A stretch of DNA of 8,851 nt, from the NCBI GenBank assembly GCA_027357125.1, contig DAHVVW010000062.1, positions 1 through 8,851 of the forward strand, written 5' to 3'. The stretch comes from Clostridiales bacterium. Lineage in GTDB: Bacteria; Bacillota; Desulfitobacteriia; Desulfitobacteriales; Desulfitobacteriaceae. Every line of letters begins with the position of its first letter. Position 1 is the stretch's first letter. The notes under the pieces are model-generated. The model worked only from the letters and a program-made list of their open reading frames with translations, did no database searches and was not told the origin of the DNA. A program made the translations under genes and the position numbers. Positions 1 to 6,656 of this stretch are shown here, one piece after another.

Positions 1-2843
1 ATTCCTAAATATTCCTTTTCCATGGCGAGAAGCTCACTCTGAGTAAACTCTTCCACCTTTGGCAGCTCAATGAGCCCAGCATCATCTGCTGCGCCTAAGT
101 CAAAGAGAGATATCTGACCTGAATTACGGTCTTTTTGCCGCCTGTTTGCCAGATCTAACTCTTCATCCAGAACCATGAGACCCTGACGCCTCGAACAGAA
201 AGAAGAAAGCGCACCAGCCCGAATTAAACTTTCCAAGACTCTTTTATTAAGAACCTTGTTATCCACCCTCAGGCACAAGTCGGAAAAAGACTTAAAAGAA
301 CCTGACTTGCGGGCTTCAAGGATTTTCTCGATGACATTTAGCCCGAGATTGCGGATGGCCCCTAAACCAAAGCGAATTTTTTCGTTTTCCAGACAGAATT
401 TGGCCACACTGTACTGCACATCCGGAGCCAGAACCTCAATCCCGTTTTGCCGCGCTTCCTGCACATAAAACGAAACTTTATCAGAGGAGTCCATAACTGT
501 ACTCAAAAGGGCCGCCATAAACTCAACCGGATAATTGGCTTTGAGGTACGCAGTCTGATAGGAAATAACCGCATAAGCTGTCGCATGTCCCTTATTAAAC
601 CCATACTCCGCAAATTTAGCCATCAGGTCAAAGATCTCTGACGCCTCAGCTTGAGTGAGCCCCATGTTCAAGGCCCCTGGTATGATCGCATTGCCTTCGG
701 CATCCTCAAGCCCGTAAATGAAATTCTGCCTTTCCTCCTCCATTATTTCCTTTTTCTTTTTGCCCATGGCCCGTCTGAGCAAATCGGCGCGCCCCAGGGA
801 ATACCCGGCTAAATCCCGGGCAATCTGCATCACCTGTTCCTGATACACAATGATGCCATAAGTCGTTTTCAGAATCGGCTCCAGTTTAGGATGAAGGTAG
901 GTGATTTTCCCTCCATGCTTACGCCGGATAAACTCCGGGATCTGTTCCATGGGACCGGGACGATAAAGTGCTAATACCGCGATAATATCCTCAAAGCAGG
1001 AAGGTTTCAAGTCTTTGAGAATTGCCCGCATCCCGCCGCTTTCGAGCTGAAAGACCCCGCTGCTGTTGCCGGCGGAGAGCAAGGCATAAGTTGCCGCATC
1101 ATCCAAAGGAAGGGCCTCCAAATTTACCTTTAAGCCCCTGGTCTCTTCGATCAAGCGCACACTCTCCCGCAGGATCGTAAGGTTTCTAAGTCCCAGAAAA
1201 TCCATTTTCAAAAGTCCGATTTCCTCGACCGTCTTCATCGGAAACTGGGTCATCAGAAAACCATCAGATGTCTTTTGCAGGGGCAGGTAGTTCGTCAGCG
1301 GCTCTTTGGCAATAACCACACCTGCAGCATGGGTAGACGCATGCCGGGGCATTCCTTCTACAGCTAAGGCCAGCTCATACAATCGTTTAATTTCTTCATC
1401 TTCTTCAACCATGCGCGCGAGCTCCGGAGACAGGGACAACGCCTTTTCCAAAGTCATCCCCAGGTCGTTGGGCACAGCCTTGGCCACTTTGTCCACGCGG
1501 CTGAGCGGGATGCCTAAAACCCGGCCCACATCCCGGATTGCACCCTTGGCACCCATCGTTCCGAACGTAATGATTTGGCAGACCTTGTCAGCGCCATACT
1601 TGTCCGTGACGTAATGGATGACGCGTTCGCGCCCTTCCGGGTCAAAATCAATATCGATATCAGGCATACTGATTCTTTCCGGATTAAGAAAGCGCTCGAA
1701 CAAAAGGTCATGCCGAAGAGGTTCCACTGACGTTATTCCTAACAGATAAGCTACCATGCTCGCCGCCGCCGAGCCACGACCCGGCCCGACAGCTACCCCG
1801 TGTTCCCGCGCATACCGGCAAAAATCTGCGACGATAAGGAAATATCCCGAAAAACCGGTCTGGGCAATGACATTCAGCTCATATTTCAGGCGTTCTTGCT
1901 CCTTAGCCCCAGCCTGTGGGTATAATTCGGGAAAAGCCTCCAAACACTGCTGTTCAAGGTATTCGTTCAAGCCAAGCCCTGCGGGAGCCTGAAACACCGG
2001 TAAATAATTCTCCCCGAATTGAAAATCAAGCATACAGCGCTCAGCAATACGCCCAGAATTTTCTAAAACCTCCGGATGCTCTCCGAACATCAGCTGCATT
2101 TCCTGTTCAGACTTCAAAAACATATCCTGGCTGGAGAAGCTCATGCGCGAAGCATCGGCCATGGTTTTCCCGGTCTGAATGCATAAAAGGACGTCCTGAA
2201 CAAATGCATCCTCCCTCTTGACATAATGAACATCGTTCGTAGCCACAAGCGGGATTCCTGTTTCCTCATGTACACGCCAAAGCCCTGCATTAACTTTCCT
2301 CTGGTCAGCCAATCCGTGATCTTGAAGTTCCAAATAGAAGGAGCCCTTGTCGAAAATATCCTCATACTCCCGCGCCGCCTTACAGGCATCTGCAAAACGG
2401 TCCTGCACCAAATTTTCTGCAACTTCCCCGGCCAGACAGCCGCTTAGCGCAATGAGCCCGGCCGCATGTTGGCGCAGTATCTCCTTGTCTACCCGCGGTT
2501 TGTAATAGAAGCCATCAATGTAAGCCGCTGACACAAGGCTTATTAGGTTACGGTATCCGGTCTCGTTTTCCGCGAGAAGCACCAGATGGTAGTTCGCATC
2601 ATCACGCCCCGGCGTTCGCTCTGTACGCTTAAAGGGAGCAACATAAACCTCGCACCCGATAATTGGCTTGATCCCGGCTTTCTTACATGCTTTATAAAAG
2701 TCAATCACACCGTACATTGAGCCATGGTCGGTAATCGCCAGGGCAGTCATACCCTGCGCTGCCGCTCTTTTAACCACCTTGTCAATACGGGCTGCCCCAT
2801 CCAGAAGGCTGTACTCGGTATGGACATGCAAATGGACAAACAT
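1..2843 (-). CDS. dnaE: DNA polymerase III alpha subunit, DnaE1 type (3' end cut off by the window)
   Basis: Catalytic subunit of a replicative DNA polymerase (family C), acting in the cytoplasm at the replication fork. I translated 947 codons in one unbroken frame from ATG at 2843; the family runs to about 1100-1200 residues, so the C-terminal OB-fold region lies outside. The protein opens with a PHP domain (HLHVHTEYS at 4-12, TDHG at 38-41, E65, H86, SGC at 134-136, NDVH at 203-206) that keeps all the metal-ligand positions I expect. The palm carries PDIDIDF at 394-400 and the third catalytic Asp, D548, in KMDFLGLR. After the fingers comes a helix-hairpin-helix region, then QISLF at 910-914, a good match to the internal beta-clamp-binding motif; the last visible residues (MEKEYLG) fit the conserved stretch that follows. 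The DnaE1-like start (HLHVHTEYSLLDGA) differs from B. subtilis DnaE (DnaE3). The ribosome site GAGGAG at 2855-2860 sits 11 bases from the start. The family assignment is secure. Confidence 0.97.
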   Translation of the reverse strand, partial: MFVHLHVHTEYSLLDGAARIDKVVKRAAAQGMTALAITDHGSMYGVIDFYKACKKAGIKPIIGCEVYVAPFKRTERTPGRDDANYHLVLLAENETGYRNLISLVSAAYIDGFYYKPRVDKEILRQHAAGLIALSGCLAGEVAENLVQDRFADACKAAREYEDIFDKGSFYLELQDHGLADQRKVNAGLWRVHEETGIPLVATNDVHYVKREDAFVQDVLLCIQTGKTMADASRMSFSSQDMFLKSEQEMQLMFGEHPEVLENSGRIAERCMLDFQFGENYLPVFQAPAGLGLNEYLEQQCLEAFPELYPQAGAKEQERLKYELNVIAQTGFSGYFLIVADFCRYAREHGVAVGPGRGSAAASMVAYLLGITSVEPLRHDLLFERFLNPERISMPDIDIDFDPEGRERVIHYVTDKYGADKVCQIITFGTMGAKGAIRDVGRVLGIPLSRVDKVAKAVPNDLGMTLEKALSLSPELARMVEEDEEIKRLYELALAVEGMPRHASTHAAGVVIAKEPLTNYLPLQKTSDGFLMTQFPMKTVEEIGLLKMDFLGLRNLTILRESVRLIEETRGLKVNLEALPLDDAATYALLSAGNSSGVFQLESGGMRAILKDLKPSCFEDIIAVLALYRPGPMEQIPEFIRRKHGGKITYLHPKLEPILKTTYGIIVYQEQVMQIARDLAGYSLGRADLLRRAMGKKKKEIMEEERQNFIYGLEDAEGNAIIPGALNMGLTQAEASEIFDLMAKFAEYGFNKGHATAYAVISYQTAYLKANYPVEFMAALLSTVMDSSDKVSFYVQEARQNGIEVLAPDVQYSVAKFCLENEKIRFGLGAIRNLGLNVIEKILEARKSGSFKSFSDLCLRVDNKVLNKRVLESLIRAGALSSFCSRRQGLMVLDEELDLANRRQKDRNSGQISLFDLGAADDAGLIELPKVEEFTQSELLAMEKEYLG

Positions 2844-2892
2844 GATAAACTACACTCCTCTAAACCAAAGCAGAGCCATAGACTTCGCCGAA

Positions 2893-2925
2893 TCAATACG
2901 CAAGGCCTTGATCAAGTCAAGGCCT
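2893..2925 (-). promoter_or_regulatory. Predicted dnaE promoter overlapped by a perfect 9-bp inverted repeat
   Basis: The 138-base gap between ytoI and dnaE holds a perfect inverted repeat, AGGCCTTGA at 2903-2911 and TCAAGGCCT at 2917-2925, with a 5-base loop. On the minus strand its upstream arm includes TTGACT (2920-2915), five of six matches to a sigma-A -35 box; 16 bases on is TATTGA (2898-2893), a fair -10. A second overlapping palindrome, CTTGATCAAG, spans 2907-2916. Transcription would start near 2886, about 43 bases upstream of the dnaE ATG. No T-run follows the hairpin on the minus strand, so it is not a standard terminator. The operator reading is inference; the symmetry is directly visible. 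Confidence 0.4.
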
Positions 2926-2960
2926 AAGCTTAGATTATCTATAATATATCATATTAGTTA

Positions 2961-2983
2961 GTATTCAGGTATTCAGAATACTC
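2961..2983. repeat. Short tandem/inverted repeat at the end of ytoI (GTATTCAG x2)
   Basis: Two exact tandem copies of GTATTCAG (2961-2968 and 2969-2976) run into AATACTC, so that GTATTC-A-GAATAC (2969-2981) is also a 13-base palindrome ending next to the ytoI stop codon (2982-2984). The unit matches the TANTCAG heptads at 6571-6601, so this looks like a short relic of the same dispersed repeat family. It is not followed by a T-run on the minus strand. Confidence 0.5.
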
Positions 2984-4295
2984 ACCCTAGTTTCTTTTCC
3001 CCCATGCGCGCGGTCATCAGACCCTTGGCCACAATCTCATCACCAGAGGTCACTTCGATTTCAAGGTTACAGTGTTTTTTCGCTATTAAGAGCAGCTTGG
3101 CTGTCGCCTTGATCACAGTACCAACGGAGATAGGCTGCATCTGGTAAACCGTGAAGTTCTCCGTGATCGCGTCAAGGCGGTATTGTTTGCGCAGGGCAAT
3201 ATAACCAGCCATATTCATAACCGTAACTAACACCCCGATCCCGGCTGAACCAAACTCATTGACCATAAACCGGGAAATTTCCCCTTCGATGGTCAGATGC
3301 TCAGGGTCTTCAACATAGCGAAACCCGCTCAAGATCAGATTATCTACCGTCTCTCCGAATTGAGGCTGTTTCTGCACCTGTTGGTAGGCTTCGATAACAT
3401 CCTGCAAACTGATAATTCCGCTCAGCTTGTCCCCGTCAACTACCGCCGCAATATCCCAGCCTTCCCAGACCATGATGCGGGAGATGTGAGTTACCGGGTC
3501 ATCACGCCCCACCACAAACGGATTAGGGTTCATAACCTCGACTATGGATGTTTTGAGCTCCGCTCCGGCGACATCAACGGCAGTCACCACACCCACTACG
3601 TTCATTTCTTCATTAACTACCGGAAAACGACTGTGTCCTGTGCGCTGCGAAAGCTCGCGCCAATCTTCAACAGCCGCGTCTGTGTGTAAGAAACTTACAT
3701 CTTTAACCATGATATCCTCAACTAAAATAAGCTCTTTCTCGATCAGGCGGTCATAAAGAGCCCGGTTAATCATGGTCGTGACCACAAACGTATCATAAGA
3801 GGACTGAATGATCGGCAACCCCTTGGCTTGGGCCAGCTTCACAACCTCTTTATCCGGATCTAACCCTCCCGTGATCAAAAGAGGCGCTCCATATTGGAGT
3901 GCTAACAACTGGGCATCGCGCCTGTTCCCGACAATACAAAGCGCACCTTTTTCCACATAACGCACCATGGCTTCAAGTTCCATGGCTGCAATGATAAATT
4001 TGCTTGGGGATTTGTCTAAAAACTCCCCCCCGCAGATTACTACTCCTTCTACTATTTGCGCAACTTCGCGTAAAGTTAGATCCTCAATTTGCCGCTCCTT
4101 GACCCCTTCAATGCGAATCGTTCCCACTTTAGGGATGGAACGCACCAGCCCTTTGGCTTCTGCTTCTTTAATCGCGCGGTAGGCAGTCCCCTCGCTCACA
4201 TCCAGCTCTTTAGCAATAAAACGCACGGACACTTTGCTGCTAATATTCAGGTTTTCGATAAAAGTTAAAATTTGTTGATGCTTCGTCTTACTCAA
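2982..4295 (-). CDS. ytoI: YtoI-like regulator: HTH, DRTGG, two CBS domains and C-terminal hotdog domain
   Basis: Predicted cytoplasmic ligand-sensing regulator of unknown target. In order, the 437 residues show a winged-helix HTH (about 5-65; recognition helix near VSEGTAYRAIKEAEAKGLV), a DRTGG-type domain (about 72-185, with ITGG at 141-144), a CBS pair (about 190-248 and 250-308), and a hotdog/thioesterase-like domain (about 320-435). CBS domains commonly bind adenine nucleotides and the hotdog fold suggests an acyl-type or metabolite ligand, but none can be named from sequence. Length and architecture match B. subtilis YtoI (about 439 residues), which lies near dnaE there too. The start is TTG: GGGGAG at 4304-4309 is 8 bases upstream, and no in-frame ATG lies closer to that site. 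A predicted promoter lies about 60 bases upstream. No obvious terminator follows, so read-through into dnaE is possible. Confidence 0.9.
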   Translation of the reverse strand: MSKTKHQQILTFIENLNISSKVSVRFIAKELDVSEGTAYRAIKEAEAKGLVRSIPKVGTIRIEGVKERQIEDLTLREVAQIVEGVVICGGEFLDKSPSKFIIAAMELEAMVRYVEKGALCIVGNRRDAQLLALQYGAPLLITGGLDPDKEVVKLAQAKGLPIIQSSYDTFVVTTMINRALYDRLIEKELILVEDIMVKDVSFLHTDAAVEDWRELSQRTGHSRFPVVNEEMNVVGVVTAVDVAGAELKTSIVEVMNPNPFVVGRDDPVTHISRIMVWEGWDIAAVVDGDKLSGIISLQDVIEAYQQVQKQPQFGETVDNLILSGFRYVEDPEHLTIEGEISRFMVNEFGSAGIGVLVTVMNMAGYIALRKQYRLDAITENFTVYQMQPISVGTVIKATAKLLLIAKKHCNLEIEVTSGDEIVAKGLMTARMGEKKLG

Positions 4296-4355
4296 AAAAG
4301 ACGCTCCCCACTTACCTATGTATTATCTGCAGCCAAGTTTGACTTTCTGTATGAT

Positions 4356-4364
4356 ATTATAACA
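4356..4364 (-). promoter_or_regulatory. Predicted extended -10 sigma-A promoter for ytoI
   Basis: The minus strand reads TGTTATAAT, a consensus extended -10 element (TG-N-TATAAT, with TATAAT at 4361-4356). No good -35 is seen 16-18 bases upstream, which is usual for extended -10 promoters. Transcription would start near 4349, giving a leader of about 54 bases before the TTG start of ytoI. It lies in the gap after the spore protein gene, so ytoI can be expressed in vegetative cells apart from the sporulation-type gene before it. Confidence 0.5.
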
Positions 4365-4402
4365 TAAATAACATGGCATCGTACTATAACAGATGCAAAA
4401 CC

Positions 4403-4585
4403 CTAGTTGGAATTTTGTTTAAGCCGCTGGGTCATGAGACCCCCAATCCGCCCGGCATCCTGGGCGCTCAGGGAATCCCAACCTTTGCTTTTTACTTGCT
4501 CTAAAAGTCCCAACTCAGCTGCAATCTCCATTTTTAACGGATCGAGCGGATTCGTTTTCTTCAAGCGCGGTTTCGGCTTATTCAT
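4403..4585 (-). CDS. Small acid-soluble spore protein, alpha/beta type (SspF-like)
   Basis: Predicted DNA-binding spore core protein of 60 residues; family members coat and protect spore DNA and are degraded at germination by the GPR protease. The sequence has a basic N-terminus (KPKPRLKK), then LKMEIAAELGL at 17-27, which fits the conserved helix and GPR site (E-I-A then A/S-E-L/F, cut expected after A22), then KGWDSLSAQDAGRIGG at 34-49 and TQRL, like the GW-x-x-L/I-x-A-x-DAG pattern of the SspF-type subgroup. The ATG has GGAGGGG (4596-4602) 10 bases upstream and overlaps the last 8 bases of the preceding small ORF, suggesting translational coupling. In relatives such genes are transcribed late by forespore sigma G; I could not find a clear sigma G promoter here. 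It supports the host being a spore former. Confidence 0.85.
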   Translation of the reverse strand: MNKPKPRLKKTNPLDPLKMEIAAELGLLEQVKSKGWDSLSAQDAGRIGGLMTQRLKQNSN

Positions 4586-4724
4586 GCGACATCATCCCCT
4601 CCATATGATAATGAGCTCCTTCGTAATGGGGGCAAATCTGCTGCCGTTCGCCCAGCCTGTGCTCCAGACGGCAACGCCCGTCCACGGCGTACAAACAATT
4701 GGCTGTGCATAATTTACGAGTCAT
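4578..4724 (-). CDS. Small Cys/His-rich protein of unknown function (48 aa)
   Basis: Short ORF from ATG at 4724 to TAA at 4578-4580. Four cysteines (C6, C10, C18, C31; spacing C-x3-C-x7-C-x12-C) and a His-rich tail (H33, H38, H40, H47) suggest a small metal-binding or disulfide-stabilised protein. There is no signal peptide or membrane segment. GAGGAG at 4736-4741 lies 11 bases upstream, the same spacing as at dnaE; two other ATGs nearer the site are closed by early stops. The gene overlaps the spore protein start by 8 bases, an arrangement that argues it is translated. It begins about 42 bases after the ytkL terminator, leaving little room for its own promoter. I do not recognise a named family, although short Cys-rich proteins of this general kind are common in clostridia; no function is offered. 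Confidence 0.6.
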   Translation of the reverse strand: MTRKLCTANCLYAVDGRCRLEHRLGERQQICPHYEGAHYHMEGMMSHE

Positions 4725-4766
4725 TTGGCATTCATCTCCTCATTAGAGAGTTTTGCCTTTTTGAAG

Positions 4767-4795
4767 AAAAAATATCCCGCCCGTAAAGGGCGGGA
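4767..4795 (-). terminator. Intrinsic terminator of ytkL
   Basis: Sixteen bases after the ytkL stop, the minus strand forms a GC-rich hairpin with stem CCCGCCC/GGGCGGG (4788-4794 with 4776-4782), extended by one A-T pair, and loop TTTAC. It is followed by ATATTTTTTC, with six T at 4767-4772. This is a textbook Rho-independent terminator. The weak bidirectional option on the plus strand has no use, as there are no plus-strand genes. It separates ytkL from the spore protein pair. Confidence 0.93.
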
Positions 4796-4810
4796 AGATG
4801 TCCTACAAGT

Positions 4811-5503
4811 CTAAATTTCCAGGTACTCTCCCGGTGCCAGAGCTATCCCCCGGCTTTCCGGGGCTTTGCGCTGAAGCATGGTCAAAAATTCCCCTACATC
4901 CTGCTCTATTACAGGAAAAGTATTATAGTGCATGGGTATGATATATTTGGCCCGCACCAGTTGGGCCGCATACACAGCATCATCTGGGCCCATCACGTAA
5001 TTATCCCCGATTGGGAGCAGCGCCACTTCGAGCGGATGCCTGCGTCCTATCAGTTCCATATCGCTGAACAGGCCGGTATCTCCTGCATGGTAAAGCCAGC
5101 GCCCTTCAAGCTGGAGCAAAAATCCACAGGCCAAGCCGCCATAGATCATGCCTTTTTCAGTCTTAATACCGGAACCATGCCAAGCCGGTGTCAGCTTAAC
5201 CGTTCCAAACGGAAAACGGTACTTCCCCCCGATGTGCATTGCATGGGTTTTTGCTCCCTGGCCTTGGCAATAAGCCGCAAGCTCGGATGTGGAAATGATC
5301 ATGGCCCCGGTGTTTAAGGAAATTTTCAAAGCATCTCCCAAGTGATCCCCATGCCCATGTGTGATAAGTATAGCAGCTAAATCCGTAAAATCTTCAGGCT
5401 TCACATCAGCCTGAGGATTTCCGTTTAAAAAAGGATCTATTAATATATTCCCATCTTGTGTTTTGATCTCAAAACAAGCATGTCCGTGAAAAACAATGCG
5501 CAT
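4811..5503 (-). CDS. ytkL: UPF0173 metal-dependent hydrolase (metallo-beta-lactamase fold), YtkL
   Basis: Cytoplasmic metallo-beta-lactamase-fold hydrolase of 230 residues, the normal length for UPF0173; the physiological substrate is not known. Metal-binding elements are in place: THGHGDHLGD (H49, H51, D53, H54), H109 in AWHGSG, H139 and D142 in YHAGDTGLF, and H192 in PMHYNTFP. These are the signatures that separate UPF0173 from other metallo-beta-lactamases. The ATG is preceded by AAGGAGG (5510-5516) at ideal spacing. It follows the GH18 gene after 62 bases and ends in a strong terminator. B. subtilis ytkL lies near ytoI and dnaE as here, so the grouping appears old; a shared function has not been shown. 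Confidence 0.95.
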   Translation of the reverse strand: MRIVFHGHACFEIKTQDGNILIDPFLNGNPQADVKPEDFTDLAAILITHGHGDHLGDALKISLNTGAMIISTSELAAYCQGQGAKTHAMHIGGKYRFPFGTVKLTPAWHGSGIKTEKGMIYGGLACGFLLQLEGRWLYHAGDTGLFSDMELIGRRHPLEVALLPIGDNYVMGPDDAVYAAQLVRAKYIIPMHYNTFPVIEQDVGEFLTMLQRKAPESRGIALAPGEYLEI

Positions 5504-5532
5504 ACTGAACCTCCTTATTTTAATTAGGGTTT

Positions 5533-5558
5533 ATCATATCAGTTATCTATGCTAACTG
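5533..5558 (-). promoter_or_regulatory. Possible weak promoter with a 6-bp inverted repeat upstream of ytkL
   Basis: The 62-base gap before ytkL contains CAGTTA (5540-5545) and TAACTG (5553-5558), a 6-bp inverted repeat with a 7-base loop. Just downstream on the minus strand is TATGAT (5538-5533), a fair -10 match, but no convincing -35 lies at the usual distance. No T-run follows, so a terminator for the GH18 gene is unlikely. This may be a regulated promoter or may be nothing. Confidence 0.2.
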
Positions 5559-5565
5559 CCTATAT

Positions 5566-6516
5566 TCACACATAGGTTTGCAGCAGCTCCCAAAACTCCG
5601 GATAGCTTAAATTCATTTCCCAGAGCGCGACCCCGCCAATCCCTTTGCGCTGCGCCAAATCAAGCTTCTCCCTTAGGCTGCGCAGATCTTCAAAATATAC
5701 TGTATGCCTTTGGCCTCTGGTCTCGTACTTAAAATAAGTACTGTGCTGCTCAGAATCCCATTGCAGCGGAGCCCCAAAGCGGCGGGCCAGCTCACGCGCG
5801 CGTTTGTATCCTATTACCTCGGCCTTACCGGGCCGCTCCCAGTCATACCCGTATAAAGGCAAGCCAAGATAGAGCTTCTGTCCCGAAATATTGGCCAGTG
5901 CATAATTCAGAACTTGCGTAACCCAGGGCAAGGACGCCACTGAGCCGGGCTGACTGCCTGGCCAATGTTCCTCATAAGTCATAAGTATGACCATGTCAAC
6001 ACTTTGCCCCAGGGCACGGTAGTCGAAAACACCCTTCCAGATATCTGTCCTTTGTTCGGACGTTTTGGCTGGAACATCGATGCTCACTAAATAGTTTGCT
6101 CCTTTGAAACGGGCCGTCCAAGTATTAATAAAGCGACTGAATAGGGCGCGATCTCCCGGAGCACCTTTTTCCAGATCTAAATTAACCCCATCACACTTGT
6201 AATCAACCAAGAGATTATAGATGTTGCGCCAGACCTTGTCGGCAAACATCGGCTCTCTTACTAAACGGCTGATCAACGAAGTTGAAAAATCTCCCCTAGG
6301 CGTAAGATTGCTAACTACTAAAAAAACTTTGATCCCGAGGGCATGGGCTTCGGCAATTAGCCTGCGGCTCGGTGCTCCCGTCAACTCCCCATTAGCCTCA
6401 ATTGCTATCTGAAACAGTGCTATATCATCCAGCAGGCTGCCATATTGCTGAAGATAGCGGTAGCCCCTTGCCTTTTCCGTAAGCCCGTTATAAAAGCCAA
6501 ATACCCGCAAAGCCAT
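5566..6516 (-). CDS. Glycoside hydrolase family 18 protein, spore cortex-lytic (SleL/YaaH-like)
   Basis: Predicted N-acetylglucosaminidase-type hydrolase acting on peptidoglycan, probably spore cortex. The 316 residues form one GH18 barrel: strand motif FGFYNG (6-11), KVFLVVSN (63-70), the catalytic DGVNLDLE (109-116, acid/base E116 and D114), MTYEEHW (179-185), LYLGLPLYGYDW (215-226) and GVALWEMNLSYPEFWELL near the end. The Asn at the second Asp position of the DxxDxDxE motif also occurs in YaaH as I recall it. Unlike YaaH and SleL there are no N-terminal LysM modules and no signal peptide, so it is either mother-cell made and delivered to the spore coat, or cytoplasmic. The ATG follows a very strong site, AAGGAGGTGA (6521-6530). 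A sporulation or germination role is inferred; a general chitinase-like hydrolase is the alternative. Confidence 0.85.
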   Translation of the reverse strand: MALRVFGFYNGLTEKARGYRYLQQYGSLLDDIALFQIAIEANGELTGAPSRRLIAEAHALGIKVFLVVSNLTPRGDFSTSLISRLVREPMFADKVWRNIYNLLVDYKCDGVNLDLEKGAPGDRALFSRFINTWTARFKGANYLVSIDVPAKTSEQRTDIWKGVFDYRALGQSVDMVILMTYEEHWPGSQPGSVASLPWVTQVLNYALANISGQKLYLGLPLYGYDWERPGKAEVIGYKRARELARRFGAPLQWDSEQHSTYFKYETRGQRHTVYFEDLRSLREKLDLAQRKGIGGVALWEMNLSYPEFWELLQTYV

Positions 6517-6570
6517 AGTGTCACCTCCTTCGCCCCATTTTATTCATGGGACTGCTTGAGGGTGATAAAG

Positions 6571-6601
6571 TATTCAGTAGTCAGTACTCAGAATTCAGTA
6601 G
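6571..6601. repeat. Heptad tandem repeat, TANTCAG x4
   Basis: Four consecutive 7-base units, TATTCAG, TAGTCAG, TACTCAG and AATTCAG, are followed by a partial TAG, in exact 7-base register. They vary only at the first and third positions. The array sits 54 bases upstream of the GH18 start, outside its ribosome site. A related GTATTCAG pair lies at 2961-2976, and TCAG/CTGACT fragments recur at 6657-6665 and 6738-6750, so this is a dispersed family. I see no coding content in it. Confidence 0.75.
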
Positions 6602-6620
6602 GGATTTTTTGCATTCCTTC

Positions 6621-6635
6621 AGGGTTTTAAACCCT
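6621..6635. repeat. Near-perfect 15-base palindrome AGGGTTT-T-AAACCCT
   Basis: AGGGTTT (6621-6627) and AAACCCT (6629-6635) are exact reverse complements around a single T. As RNA it could form only a short, weak hairpin (about five pairs). No T-run follows in either direction at the right distance, so it is not a convincing terminator. It could be a protein-binding operator for the GH18 gene, about 105 bases downstream, or part of the surrounding repeat region. Confidence 0.35.
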
Positions 6636-6656
6636 TGACTTGTACCAAAATATATG

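Noticed and set aside
1..2843. Intein, intron or frameshift in dnaE
   Set aside because: The frame at the ATG is the same as at the left edge, and conserved motifs follow one another without any insertion.
3297..3689. 130-residue plus-strand open frame opposite ytoI
   Set aside because: It is antisense to a well-supported domain protein, has no recognisable motif and no clear ribosome site; a shadow frame.
4379..4402. GCATC/GATGC 5-bp stem after the spore protein stop as a terminator
   Set aside because: The stem is short with an 11-base AT-rich loop and no T-run, and overlaps the region leading to the ytoI promoter.
4928..5317. 129-residue plus-strand open frame opposite ytkL
   Set aside because: Entirely antisense to the UPF0173 gene, whose metal motifs all lie in the minus frame.
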